DNA from: Aedes albopictus
Lineage: Eukaryota; Arthropoda; Insecta; Diptera; Culicidae
DNA length: 64,000 nt
Reading direction: 5' to 3'
Assembly (NCBI RefSeq): GCF_035046485.1
Contig: NC_085138.1
Span: forward strand, 66,332,580-66,396,579
Below, one piece after another: positions 10,902 through 22,427 of the stretch (positions are counted from its first letter, which is position 1; each line of letters starts with the position of its first letter). The notes under the pieces are model-generated. The model was not told the origin of the DNA. It saw only the letters and a list, made by a program, of their open reading frames with translations, and did no database searches. The position numbers and the translations under genes were made by a program.

Positions 10902-11813
10902 TTACCGCCCCGCAGCATCATTCTCCTCCAAAACCGTTCTGCACTCTTCATCGAACCATTCGTTCCGTCGATTCCGTTCCACGTACCCGATGGTGCTCTC
11001 GGCTGCGTTGTTGATGGCTGCTTTCACTGTACTCCAGCAGTCCTCTTCTAGAGGGACCTCATCGAGCTCGCCCTCGTCTGGCAAGGCGGCCTCGAGATTC
11101 TGCGCATATGCTGAGGCGACATCCGGTTGTTTCAGTCGATCTAGGTTGTACCGTGGCGGTCGCCGGTACCGTACAATGTTGATGACGGAGAATTTTGGGC
11201 GCAGTTTGACCATCACCAGATAGCGGTCGGAGACGATGTTGGCGCCACGATAGGTCCTGACGTCGATAATGTCGGAGAAGTGCCGTCCGTCAATCAGAAC
11301 GTGGTCGATTTGAGATTCCGTCTGCTGTGGTGATCTCCAGGTGTAACGATAAGGGAGGCTGTGTTGGAAAAAAGGTGCTACGTGTGGCCATATTTTTGAA
11401 GGCGGCGAAATCAATGAGCCGTATGCCGTCTGCTGGTGGGCGCTGAACTTACCAATCGTCGGTCTGAATTCCTCCTCCTGGCCTACCTGAGCGTTTAAAT
11501 CTCCTATGATGATCTAGACGCCGTGGCTTGGGCAGCGATCATACTCGCGTTCGAGCTGCGCGTTAAATGCGACCTTGTCATCATCAGTGCTTCCGGAGTG
11601 TGGGCTGTGCACGTTTATTATGCTGAAGTGGAAGAATCGGCCTTTGATCGTCAACCTACACATTTTTTCGTTGATCGGCCACCAATCGATCACGCGCCTC
11701 TGCATATCACCCATCACGATGAAAGCTGTTCCCAGCTCGCGTGTGTTACCGCAGCTCTGGTAGATGGTATGATTACCTCTAAACGTTCGCACAATGGATC
11801 CTGTCCAACACAC
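10902..11813 (-). pseudogene. LINE A endonuclease domain, broken
   Basis: The first frame (11813-11514) contains the endonuclease strand FFHFSIINVHSPHSG and then meets a TAG at 11514-11516, directly before the conserved IIIGDLNAQ motif. A frameshift follows in the poly-phase region near 11410. The second frame (11414-10902) holds SQIDHVLIDGRHFSDI. At the family's usual SDH catalytic position it reads SDR (codon at 11223-11225), so the catalytic histidine is lost. Together these show a dead copy. Confidence 0.88.
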
Positions 11814-12236
11814 CTCCTGCAGCGCTACGATGCCGAACCCGCGGTCCTTCAGTAGATCGGCGAGTATGCGGGTGCTCCCAATGAAGTTGAGAGAACGGCA
11901 GTTCCACGTACCGAGCTTCCAATCGCAAGTCCCTTTTGTTCGCTGGGGTCATTGCCGTTGGTCTCGGTTCGTATTATTCTGTTGCTGATTTTCTGTTACA
12001 ATGGTTTTTTTTATGGCTGACTCGCAGAGCCTGACACCAACCCCCTACTTTCCGGAGTACCATAGTGCACAGTTGAGCTTAGAGTCTTTCCCTGACACTC
12101 GGACGTTGATCAGCCGCCCGGCCGGTACCAGGAGGAGGTAGGATTAGGAAATGCTGGGCAGAGGCTAGTGGATTACCTTGGATCTGAATTGCGCAGCATA
12201 CCCAGCCTTTACCGTGCCGGAATACTAAGGATACTC

Positions 12237-12581
12237 TGGAGATATTTCAGGAAGAATCCTGAAGCAATTACTTTTAAAGAAATTTGGGAACTGAACAAAT
12301 CTCTGGCCGAATTTCTGTGAAAATCTTCACAGACACTATTGAGTGAATCTTTTTCAAAGACATCCCTTTAAAATATTCCGGGACAACTACCTAATTTGTA
12401 TGGAATTAAGTATGAGAAAACTTACTTTTTCGCATTTTACTTCTCGATGATCGATGATATTGAAATATAGCCTTGGATGTGCCAAACTATTTTGTGGTCC
12501 GTAGTGCTGTTATAAGCCAGCAGCTACACGGGCAGAGCAAAGCGAGTTCTGCAACTACTTCCATCATCACAGTCTTCCTAT
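12237..12581. other. Unassigned sequence between LINE A and a MITE
   Basis: Nothing recognisable. The first 140 bases have some degenerate family A texture (gaagaatcctgaag). Confidence 0.35.
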
Positions 12582-12583
12582 AG

Positions 12584-13065
12584 GGTGCCTGTACCAGTTA
12601 TCGCACTACCTAAGAAAAACTATTTCTACAAAAATAAGAAGAAGACCGACGAATGTAAACAATAAGTCAAATGATTGATTAGTCTTCATACTTGACAGGA
12701 AAAATATAAAACCGGAGCCAAAACTACTTTTAGTATTTATTACGGCGTGTGCCAATGATAGGAACCCTGTACCAGTTATGGACACATTTGTTAATTTGGG
12801 TTCCACTTCGCACTATTTACATGCATTCCTTATGGGATTTTCCATAACTGGTACACTATGGCGAAATAGGGTGCAAGGAGGCCGAAAAGTTAAGGAAAAT
12901 GATTTATTTCTACCATAATTTGAGCAAATTGTGGAGTTTGAATGATTACAATCATCTTTTGTGATCGTGATCTGTTGTTCAGAAATTTTTCTTGTTAATT
13001 TGTGTCTTTAAAGATTGAAAATCAACTATGGCGAATTTGAGGTACTATAGCCATAACTGGTACAC
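12584..13065. mobile_element. TA-flanked MITE, pogo-like ends
   Basis: Left end after TA (12582-12583) is GGGTGCCTGTACCAGTTAT. The right end reads CCATAACTGGTACAC before TA (13066-13067). The CCAGTTATGG motif is repeated inside near 12770 and, inverted, near 12842. Ends and TA duplication suggest Tc1/mariner-pogo mobilisation. There is no transposase. The end motif resembles that of the pogo-like element at 37859. Confidence 0.65.
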
Positions 13066-13067
13066 TA

Positions 13068-14810
13068 AGCCTACTTGATGCTATGCATTCCCCGTTTCAA
13101 CGAAGCACGATGACCACCAGCACACATTTTTCTACGTGATCGTCTGAACGATTCTGGGTAACGGCCCATTCGTGGTTGAGGCTTTCAAGGTAATGCCGTA
13201 TTCGGGGTAAAACCAACAGAGACTTATAAAGGTCATCGACAACGCCATATCGGTAGATGCTTATCAAGCCGTAGAAGAGCTCCGCAAGGATTTAAAAATA
13301 AAAATCTGTGAGGTAAACAGTAAGAAAGATAACCTGGAAAATGCGATGGGCGAAAAATGAGTGGTAGAAAACCTACGACTGTCCTCTGTTTTGGTCATTG
13401 GTTGTGGATTTGGTTAACTGTGTTTACTTCCAAATCTATACGACAGACAATACGGGAAGTAATTCAAGCGTTTACAAAAATATTCCACCAAGAAAGCAAC
13501 AAATACTCGATTTGACACGCATAAAAATCCCATACCATAAATTTCCATTACTTTAACCTTCCCCTCCCGTCACGCAAGTTCAAAAACACAAAAATCAGCG
13601 TCCAATAAAAAGAATATATCGAATCAAAGAACATCCGAAACGAAAGCCACCCTCCGCAGTATCGTATCGTGCCGTGCCACAAATCGATCGAACACACTCC
13701 AGCAGTCCTAGGTACCAAGTGGATGGCACATTTACAAATTCCACTGGGTTATTTGTTTGCTTTTCTGTGGCTGAAAAACTACGTTTTCCTTTCCCCCACC
13801 CACTTGCGACTGTGGTGTTGCGTATGGGTGAAACTACGATGCACGACAACGACAGTTCCTTTTTGCCATTTCACATATGACTTTATTTAGAGAAGGAGCA
13901 ATCCAGTCGAAAAAAAGGAAACGAGCACCAGTGTGTAAATTCGATGAAGCTGATAGCGTGTGTGTTGTGATGTTGAGAAGGTATGGAAACACGACAACCG
14001 TTCGAAAGATAGCATTCATTCAAGGGAAAGTTTACCGGCGATGGAGAGCGGCTACTCCCTACCTACATTTTGGTTCGGAGGAAGCGGGGTGGAACGGGAA
14101 GTGGGAAAATTGATGACACAAATGCTGACACTATACACCAGTCTTCCTCGAACCTCATGCAATCATTTTCTCTCGATGTCGATTCGCCCTATCGACTTAC
14201 CCTTCGCCATCCTTGGAGAATGCTTTTGTTTGTTTGTTTTGCTACCCTCTCCGAAACGATTTCTTTCCAGGTCTGTTCTGTTTGGGTGGTCGTTCGACTT
14301 ACTCACAACTTGATTGCAAACCAGTTTTACGGGGGCATTGGCTTACCGTTTGTTGCTGTAGGAAAATTACTCTAGGAAACTGGAAGACAACGATGATGAT
14401 TCGATCCTTGGAACTAGTGATAGAAAATGTTACGAAACAATTTTCCCAAAGCTACTGAGGTAGGTGGGTTGCCTATCGTTTCAGTGTCAGTCCCTGGAGA
14501 AAATTATTTTCTCAATTCCTGATAATGGAAGGTCCATCAGCTAGATAAGATAGGCCACTATACCCGGAAAACATTCTTGTATCTGAGATAGGCAAATAGT
14601 GATTGAAAATTTAAAAGAAACAGTAATGTTTATAAAGCATGGTACAAGTGAAAAAAAAAAATGTGTCGATATATTTTAAAACATTTACCTTACTGTAACT
14701 TACCGGTCAGATTAACCCTTGAAGGCCCTGTGCTGCATTTGCGTAGGAGTCGTCTCACACTTCGTCTTGCACCGGTCGGATGGTGACATAGCCTCCCGAT
14801 TTTCACGGTA
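13068..14810. other. Single-copy-looking DNA, no gene called
   Basis: Mixed GC content, no tandem repeat or TIR pair. Several overlapping 60-117 codon frames at 13595-14460 on both strands have no recognisable domain. Possible intron, untranslated exon or regulatory DNA. Confidence 0.4.
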
Positions 14811-14814
14811 TGGA

Positions 14815-16035
14815 CGATGTTTGGTTCTCTTAAATTTTATGCCGCCGTTTATCACCGATTGCAAGAGAGTTCGTGGGGCAATATCAGGCTGGATTTATGG
14901 GTGAACGCGCTACAACGGACCAGACGTTCGCCATCCGCCAGATGTTGCAGAAATTCTGCGAATACAACGTGCCCACATATCACTTGTTCATCGATTTCAA
15001 ATCGCCAATGATACAATCGATTGAGAACAGCTATGGCAGATTATGCACAAATACGGATTCCCGGATAAACTGATACGATTGATTAAGGCGACGATGGATC
15101 GAGTGATGTGCGTAGTTTGAGTATCAGGGACACTCTCGCGTCCCTTCGAATCTAGCAGAGGGTTACGGCAAGGTGATGGTCTTTGAGTGGGACGATTTTC
15201 ACGAAGTCCGTTCAGCTGCTTGGTTTCACTGATTATATTGATATTATAACTCGTAAATTTGAGACGATGGCGGAAACGTACATCCGACTAAAGAGTGAAG
15301 CCAGGCGAATCGGATTAGTCATTAATGTGTCGAAGACAAAGTACGTGATGGCAAAGGGCTCCAGGGAGGAATCACCGCGGCCGCCAACCCGAATTTGTAT
15401 CGACGGTGATGAAATCGAGGCGGTTGAAGTATTCGTGTACTTGAGCTCACTGGTGACCGCCGACAACGACACCAGCAGAGAAATTCAGAGGCGCATTGTG
15501 GCAGGATATCGAGCTTACTTTGGACTCCGCAGAACTCTACGATCTAAGAAAGTTTGCCGTAATACGAAGTTAACTATCTGTAAAACGCTGATTAGACCGG
15601 TCGTCCTCTATGGGCACAAAACATGGATCCTACGTGCAGAAGACCAACGCGCCCTTGGAGTTTTCGAACCGAAGGTGTTGCGTACCATCTACGGCGGAGT
15701 GCAGATGGAGGACGGGACATGGAGAAGGCGAATGAATCCCGATCTGCATCAGCTTCTGAGAGAACCAACCATCGTCAATACCGCGAAAATCGGGAGGCTA
15801 CGGTGGGCAAGTTACGTCATCAGGATATCGGATAGCAACCCGACCAAAAAGGTTCTCGAGAATCATCCGACCGGTACAAGAAGACGTGGTGCGCAGCGAG
15901 CTAGGTGGGTCGACCAAGTGGAGGACGATCTGCGGACCCTACGCAGAGTTCAGTACTGGATTCAAACAGCCATGGACCGAGTGGAATGGAGACGGCTACT
16001 ATGTACAGCAGTGGCCACCCCTGCCTTAGCCTGAT
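14815..16035 (+). mobile_element. LINE B: 5'-truncated non-LTR retrotransposon
   Basis: It begins inside the RT domain: GQYQAGFMGERATTDQTF (about 14875-14930), then TYHLFIDFKS, then GLRQGDGL just before a stop near 15184-15186, and a long final frame to 16034. It belongs to the same broad group as LINE A, but residues differ enough that they are different families or old copies. 5' truncation is normal for LINE insertion. Confidence 0.88.
15183..16034 (+). pseudogene. LINE B reverse transcriptase C-terminal part (283 codons)
   Basis: Longest LINE frame in the window. Near residue 14 the RT active-site motif reads FTDYID where FADD is expected, so the second catalytic aspartate has become tyrosine. 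Downstream come TYIRLKSEARRIGLVINVSK, YLSSLVTADND, KTLIRPVVLYGHKTW, RRGAQRARWVDQVEDDL and DRVEWRRLL, ending at a stop at the natural C-terminus. Open length with a dead active site suggests loss was recent relative to LINE A. Confidence 0.9.
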
Positions 16036-16039
16036 CGGT

Positions 16040-17131
16040 AAGATAAGTAAGCATTAGGGAGATGGTATCCAGAATGGAGAGCCAGCCTTAACAAGAATTG
16101 CAACTAAAAACTAGCAACAGAATAGTTTGCATAAGTATAATCAGGATATGACTTCTACGTTCTACACTTCTTGTCGATTGCATTATCGCCAGCTTTTATA
16201 GTATAAATAGGTAGGATTATTAAGGGTACACTTGCTCTTAGTACACATGCCAATTTTTGAGAAATCGAAATGTTGTTCTGAGTGATAAGTGCATAGAAAC
16301 CAAAAAAACGACTTCATCGCTTGGGGAACGAATTCCACCCCTTACCAGTTGATGACAGTTGCATAGACTTTTCCTACACTTTTCCCACTGAATGTTTGTC
16401 ACCAAATGTACACACTTTCAATTACTTTCCTCTTCCGTTGCTGGTACGACTCGGCGACACGATTCCGACACACAAACAGACTTTCGTACTGTATGTGCTT
16501 CTGACTGCCTTATTTTTCGTCATCACTTTCATCGACTATGTCGGAGGGGATCAACGCACACATTCTACGGAAGTATAAATAAATATGGCCTTTTATTCGG
16601 ATCCGTTTCCTGCAGAATATCGACGACGAAAATATGGCTCTGATGAAGACGACGACAGATGCCAGCTTTAGCAGCATAGACACGGGCGACGACGGTGACG
16701 GCGCGCGGCGTTCGGGAGCATTAGGCACTTCCTATCATATTTATGGCATTTATTAGCCGAGCATAGCTCTGATTTCCGCTGCCGGCGGGGTTTAATGGAC
16801 TAACTAATGGCACCATGGCGGGTAATAAGATGGTCTTTCATCGACCGGATACGGAAGATTTATGCGTGGGGGCGCTTCGATTGGTTTCTGGGTAAATACG
16901 TACCGGTCGCGCCGGTTGTGGGAGAGAGCAATAAGCGGATCGGTTACTTCCTCGGAGAGGAAAAATGGGAACGATTCCTCGAATGCCACATGCGATGATA
17001 TCTTCTTTGCTCATTAAGCCTTCTACAGGATAAGTTAAGCTTCAGGGAAAGCCACACAATCTCCCATGAAGCTTGTGGGAGGAAAGATGGCCTTTGTAGA
17101 ATCTCTGGTTCGCGAACGGTGAATGTGTATG
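16040..17131. other. Single-copy-looking DNA, GC-rich in the right half
   Basis: No gene recognised. About 16650-17000 is unusually GC-rich for this window (gacgacgacag, ggcgcgcggcgttcgg), with overlapping 61-63 codon frames on both strands that match nothing I know. It could be conserved regulatory DNA. Confidence 0.4.
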
Positions 17132-17388
17132 TCTCGCGTTTAGTATCATACAGGCGTATCTACAATGATCGATTTCTCTTCATCGATCTTCTCTTCGGAT
17201 TATTCCGGAAAATACGACCAATTTTGGGATGACCTCTCGGTGTGTTTCGGTGAAGAACGACTAGGACTAATATGTAAAACAACACAAAGAACCGAAAATG
17301 TCTTGCCGGCAAAGTTATTAACTAAAGAGAAAATCGATGAAGAGAAATCGATCATTGTAGATACGCCCGTATGATACTGAGCGCGAGA
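17132..17388. mobile_element. 257-bp MITE with ~54-bp terminal inverted repeats
   Basis: The left arm runs from TCTCGCG through AGTATCATACAGGCGTATCT and on to about 17195. The right arm (about 17330-17388) is its near-perfect complement. The middle has no coding sequence. The flanking duplication is at most 2 bp and not convincing. Confidence 0.85.
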
Positions 17389-17596
17389 ACTTTTTCCCTG
17401 CCTTGTACCAGAAACTTTGCCCATTTTTCTACCGATATCATCTCCATATCAGCGCGCAGTCAACGTTCAACGCATGAAGGGTAATCTGTGCCATTCAACG
17501 TGAAATCCCTTGTTTTCGTTTTTGTTCGTTATTGGACTGGGTGAACCCGAGCGCAGGGCAATAACATCATGGAGTTCACATTACATCTTATGGTAT
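17389..17596. other. Unassigned sequence
   Basis: No recognisable feature. Confidence 0.3.
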
Positions 17597-17850
17597 ACTA
17601 GCTGTCCCCGGCAAACTTTATCTTGTCTACTGCGTTTTTTGACGTTCCAAATCCAACTGCCAAGTTCAAGCCCCCGTTCAAAGCGTATCAAACATCGATC
17701 TTCAAAAATCTTAATATTTCTTTGTTTTTTTGGCTCATGGACCTTCTTTGGGTGAAAGCTAACAGAACAAAACAAAGATGACCCTAATTGGACGTTCCAT
17801 TCGCGAGTTATGCGCGGTCCCACGTATGCCACTGCATTTATATATATACG
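17597..17850 (+). repeat. Dispersed repeat, direct copy 1 (AT-dinucleotide tail)
   Basis: Starts tactagctgtccccggcaaa and ends catttatatatatac. It aligns along its whole length with 18231-18478. The (TA)n end suggests the 3' part of a non-LTR element or SINE. I cannot name the family. Confidence 0.75.
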
Positions 17851-18230
17851 TTAGGAGGAAGCCGGCCCCAGAACCCCAACACCAACACAGATAGAAACAC
17901 CAGGGTGGCAACATCGACATAGCAACAACAAAGTAAGGCGCCATGCCACATTGGACGAACGAGCAGGCGCTATGAGGAATTGCACTTTGGCAAACGCATA
18001 AACTGATGATACGCATTAATCGATTCGACCGATCCCCCGATCGACGACGGACCCACAGAGGAACAGTCACCAGGCGGATAGGTTTGCTGAGTTGACATAA
18101 TGAGTTTATAAAAGCCACTTTCAGTGTCTAGAATAAGTTAGTCTTAATCGTGAGTTGTAACTTAGTGTTTAATTGAATAAAATTATTTTTTTTTATCGAA
18201 TGCTAGACAGCATTCTAATTATTTATATAC
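17851..18230 (+). mobile_element. LTR-like segment between the two direct repeats
   Basis: Begins gttaggaggaagccggcc and has TTTATAAAAG at about 18105-18114 and AATAAA at 18176-18181, the layout of an LTR promoter and polyadenylation signal. TATAC flanks both sides but sits in AT-dinucleotide DNA, so it is weak evidence for a 5-bp duplication. Possibly a BEL/Pao-type solo LTR. A unique spacer is the alternative. Confidence 0.45.
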
Positions 18231-18478
18231 TAGCTGTACTCGGCAAACTTTGTCTTGCCTACTGCGTTTTTTGACGTGTCAAATTTCTAGCCAAGACCAA
18301 GCCCCCGTTCAAAATGTACCAAACATCAATTGTCAAAAATCTCAATATTTCTCTACGTTTTTCGGCTCATAAACCTTCCTTGGGTGAAAACTAACAGAAC
18401 AAAAGATGACCCAAATCGGACGTTCCGTTCGTGAGTTATGCGCGGTCCCACGTATGCCACTGCATTTTTTATATATAT
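18231..18478 (+). repeat. Dispersed repeat, direct copy 2
   Basis: Same sequence as 17597-17850 with scattered substitutions. It shares cctactgcgttttttgacg and gagttatgcgcggtcccacg, and a (TA)n end. Confidence 0.75.
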
Positions 18479-18930
18479 GACTGGACTGGAGATTAGATTG
18501 GTGATTAGATAGGAGATTGAATTGGAGATTGCATTAGAGATTGGATTGGAGATTGGATTTGATTGGGGATAGAATTGGAGATTGAATTGTTGCTTGTTTG
18601 AAGATAGAATTGGTGATTAGATTGGAGATTTGGTTGGATTGGACTCCTTTTCTTTTGAGATTGGAATGAAGATTGGATTGGATATTTTACTGGATATTAG
18701 ATTGGAAATTTGATTGGATTTTTTTTCGTTTTTTTTTCTCCTCCTATTCATTTTTTTAGGATTAAATTGGAGATTGGATTGAATTGGAGCTTGGACTGGA
18801 GATTGGTTATTGGATTGGAGATTGGATTGGTTATTGGATTGGAGATTAGATTGCTGATTGGATTGGATTAGATTGGATATTTCAATTGGATAGGATTGGG
18901 GTTTCGACTGAAGATTGTATTGGAGATAGT
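18479..18930. repeat. ATTGGA-type minisatellite
   Basis: About 450 bp of gattggattggagattgg-style repeats with irregular units of 5-12 bp, interrupted by a T-rich patch at 18719-18757. It starts directly after the (TA)n end of the preceding repeat, so it may have grown from that tail. Confidence 0.9.
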
Positions 18931-19004
18931 TTGTGAACGACTTTTGCGGTAAATGGTCACCACTAAATTATACAAGGAAAATATATCCTAAGGTGATTTG
19001 TCAG

Positions 19005-19395
19005 CAGAGATGCCAGATTATTTTCATCAAAAATCTGTATCAATACAGATTTTTCTGTATCGCCGTGTTTGAGGGTATAGCAGACACCGGGAGTCCGAGA
19101 TTTCAATAGAAACTAACAAAAATGTACTACTTTTTGGCGATCTTAATTTGTTACTGGTATTTATTTTTCTAAAACATGTGTGAAAATGTACAAATTTTCA
19201 TGATTTCTTCAAAGTTTAAGCAGCAATTTACAAAGTTTTTATTGAGTTCATTGAAAATTACTTCAAATTTTATGCTTTCTGTAGAAATCTGTATCACATT
19301 TCAAAAATCTGTATTTTTCTGTACTCTGTATCTTGTCTGTATGGGAGATCAAAAGTCTGTATAATACAGAAAAATCTGTATATCTGGCATCTCTG
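19005..19395. mobile_element. 391-bp hAT-type MITE with perfect 8-bp TSD
   Basis: CAGAGATGCCAGAT at both ends in inverted orientation (19005-19018 and 19382-19395). TTTGTCAG occurs exactly at 18997-19004 and 19396-19403. The 8-bp duplication and CAGAG start are hAT hallmarks. Inside are clusters of atctgtat/atacagat that extend the hairpin. The 62-codon frame inside is not transposase. Confidence 0.93.
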
Positions 19396-19429
19396 TTTGT
19401 CAGGTATTCTCCTAGGCATGTATGCAAGA

Positions 19430-20960
19430 ATTGATCAAGAGATGGCTTCAGATGTTACTTCTGAAAATTTTGTCCAAGAATTCTATTAAAGAATCAAGAA
19501 TTTCTTTTCGGAGCTTCCTGACGTATCTTCAGGCATTTTTTTAGGGAGTTCCTATAACAATTCTCCAGGTATTTCTCGAAAATACTATCAAGGGTTCCTC
19601 AAATAATTATTCAGTAATATTTATTGCAATTTCTGGTAATTTGTAAAATGCCAGGAAGCTGAACAAATCTTACAGAGATCTCTTAAGACATCCTGGTAGG
19701 TAGTTCTGCTGGAACTGCATGAGTAATTTCTAAAAATACTTCATAGAAGAACTTTTGAAGAAGTTTTGCTGATATTCTTGAAGGAATATCTTGAATTGTG
19801 AAGAAATCTCTGGAGATTTAAGTATCTGCTCAAAAGCAGGAATTTCTGCAATAAACTCTGAAGGAATTTCCAAAGAAATCTTCAGTAAAATCGCTGTATA
19901 AATTCTTCGACGAACTTTTGACTGAAACTCTGGAAGGATGTCAGAAGAAATCGCAGGGATATTTTTGAAGTGATTCTAGGAGGAATATCTTAAGAACTTC
20001 CTATAGTAGTACCTGGACAAAATTTCCGGGAAACCCTTGGTGGAGTTCATGAAAAAATATTGAGAGATTCATAGGAATATTTCTTTACAAATATTTAATA
20101 AAATTATTGGGAAATTTTCTGAAAGTTTTCCTAGAGGAATGTTTGGACGAATGTTCTAAAAAATTCAGCGTGAATACCTGGAGAACTATGTGGAATAGTG
20201 CTGCAAAGATCTTTGAAAAAATCTTTTGAGAAGTTTCTGAACGAATTTTCGTATAAACTTTGGACTCTTTGGATCTCTTTGGAAATATGTTAAAATAAAT
20301 TTCTTGAAGAATCCGCGGAGGAGTTATTGAAGTTATCATAAGAGCAAATGTCAGATGAATTTCTGGAATAGTACATAGAGGGATATCTGAAGAAAATCCT
20401 GGAGGAATCTTTGGAGGTGTTTCTGCCCGAATCAGCAGTAATGGTTGATCAATCTCTGAAGAAATTTCTACAAGCAATTCCTGAATCAGAGTGGACTGAA
20501 GAAGTACCTGAACGAATTTCTGAAGGAATATCTGGAACATTTTCTGAAGAAACCACTAGGAAGAACATATAACAGAATTTTTAAAAGATTTTTTAAAGAA
20601 ACTTTTTGGTAAAACTCACTATATTTTTAAACAAATCTGTAGAAGAATTTATAGAGTAATATCTGGTGAAATTACAGTAAGATCGCTAAGAAATCTACTT
20701 TAAAGAATTCTTGGAGAAATTTCTGAAGAAGAATATCAAGAATATACCTGCGATTTCTTCTGATATCCTTCCAGAGATTCAGAGAATATCTGAAGGAATC
20801 CGTGGAGAAATTTCTTGATGGATCACTAAAAGAATTTGTGGAAAAAAAAATGTCGGAGGGGTTTCTGAAACAAACCATAATTGACTTGAAGGCCGATTCC
20901 CTGGAGTAATCCTTGGACAAATTTACGGAGGAATCTCATTGGAATTTGTTGAAGGAAATT
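19430..20960. repeat. Degenerate family A repeat, 1.5 kb
   Basis: Built from ttctgaagaaatttc, ggaatttctg and ctggaggaat motifs at about 23-24 bp spacing, strongly diverged. Long stop-poor frames, such as the 151-codon one at 20085-20540 (minus), follow from the repeat and are not genes. Confidence 0.75.
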
Positions 20961-20984
20961 TTGAAATTACCAGGAAGAAGGGCT

Positions 20985-21600
20985 TCACAGTCTTTCAGAT
21001 GATCTTTGCGGGGGTTTCAGAGGTGTTACAAGGCATTACAATGCGTTTCAGGGCGTTTCAAGATGTTTCAGAGCGGTCCAAGAGGGGACGTCACAGGTTC
21101 TTGGGTGAGTTTTACGGGAGTTTCAGGGGGTATACAAGATGCTGCAAAGCGTTTCAGAACGTTTAAGAGAGGATTTATGGAGTTTGAAAGGCTGTCAGTT
21201 GACCTTCACGGGGATTTCAAGGGGGTTTCAAAGGCGTTTAACCCTCCTAAGTAAGATGTTAAGGAAGGCGCACCACGATGGCGTAGTGAACGTGCAGCGA
21301 GCCAGACTAAGTCATATTGACCTCAACATCCTACTAGGGATAAAGACGTTTCAAGGCGTTACAAGGCATTACTGAGTGTTCCAAGATGTGTTGTAGGGGC
21401 TTTACAGGCTCATAGGTGAGCTTCACGGGGGATCCGGGAGCTTCTTTGAGGCGTCACAGGGCGTTATAATGTGCTTCAATGCGTTTCAGAAGTTTTGGAG
21501 GGGACTGTTGGGGCTTCACAGGCTCTCACGGGAGCTTCACGGGTATTTCAAGAGGTTTTCAGAGGTGTTACAAGGCGTCACGGGAGTAAACGAGTCAAAC
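20985..21600. repeat. Family B degenerate minisatellite
   Basis: GGCGTTTCAGGGCGTTTCAA-type 10-12 bp units, with ttcacgggggtttcag insertions recurring about every 100-130 bases, the same higher-order pattern seen inverted at 34300-35280. An unrelated patch lies at about 21245-21340. Confidence 0.8.
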
Positions 21601-21639
21601 TAGCTCCAGAAAATCAACATAGGAAATGTTGAAGAGAGT

Positions 21640-21970
21640 AGGGTAGAGGATGTTATGGTAGCCTGTAGGTTGAGGGTTACGATAGAGCGTAAGATAGGCG
21701 GTTGGGATAGAGCGCAGGGAAGATGGTAAGGTAGAGGGTTGAGAGTAGGGGGAAGAAATGAATTTGGATGAGATAAAATTTCCTCGAGATACCTACAGGA
21801 ATTCTTTCCAGGATTTCTTGTATTTCTTGTACGGAATTCTTGTAAGGATTGCCCCTAAGATCTCTCCAGGGATTTCTGCAGGGATTGTTTTAGAAAATCC
21901 GGAAAGGATTCTTTCAGGAATTCAAGCATCAGTGCTGGGATTACTTTACAGGATCCTTCTGGTATTTTTT
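21640..21970. repeat. Purine-rich short repeat, then family A
   Basis: 21640-21750 repeats gatagagcg / ggtagagggt motifs with no fixed period. 21755-21970 is degenerate family A (ccaggatttctt, caggaattct). Confidence 0.5.
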
Positions 21971-21981
21971 TTTAAAGATTT

Positions 21982-22427
21982 GTTTTATTCTTAACCACTT
22001 AACCTTTTTCACAGCTCTTTTGTCCACTAGGGCACTACGTGAGTGATTCCAATTGGCGGCTGCACTTACACTTTGTACAACGCCTAAATGTATTCTATTA
22101 TATTTTTATTCTACTATATCGAACTGGTTTGCCTTTGTGCTGCTTTCACTTTTCTACCCTGTCCTTGGTAGAATGATGAGCACGATGATGAAATGATGTG
22201 TGACTGTTGTTCCTTTTCCAGTCCGATTGAGAGTCGTCCATCATTATGGGTTGCCATTCGCCGATATCCAATTATCCGGGTCCGTTTGAGCTATGAGAGC
22301 TCAGAAGAGGGTCAAGTGCCAACTGCTCTCGGGGGGAAGAAGAGCAACTGACGAAGTGCCGGGGCTGGGATCGAACCCATGACCATTATGAAGCGAACGT
22401 GTAGCCACTGCGCCACGGGCCCCGGCA
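21982..22427 (-). mobile_element. tRNA-derived SINE, type 2, copy 1
   Basis: Read on the minus strand it begins GCCGGGGCCCGTGGCGCAGT with an A-box and a B-box (GGTTCGATCCCAG, in 22365-22382). The body shares aatgatgagcac and gaacaacag-type motifs with copies at 48572 and 52595, and it ends near 21982. T9-A3-GATT at about 21966-21981 and a 1-base-shorter version at 22428-22441 form the probable target duplication. Confidence 0.88.

Larger units (their letters stand above)
9215..12230 (-). mobile_element. Degenerate non-LTR retrotransposon (LINE A), RTE/CFDP2-like
   Basis: Read right to left: a 5' untranslated part (about 12230-11860), an APE-type endonuclease (about 11855-11150), a linker, a reverse transcriptase (about 10600-9650) and the thumb/C-terminal block (9502-9230). 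Single-ORF order with endonuclease first and no RNase H fits RTE-like elements. The clade name is from memory of motif style. The coding frame is broken many times. The 3' end stops inside the C-terminal block, so the tail is truncated or diverged. Confidence 0.9.

Noticed and set aside
10534..11223. 229-codon plus-strand frame
   Set aside because: Antisense of the LINE A endonuclease-linker region. The minus strand carries the recognisable motifs.
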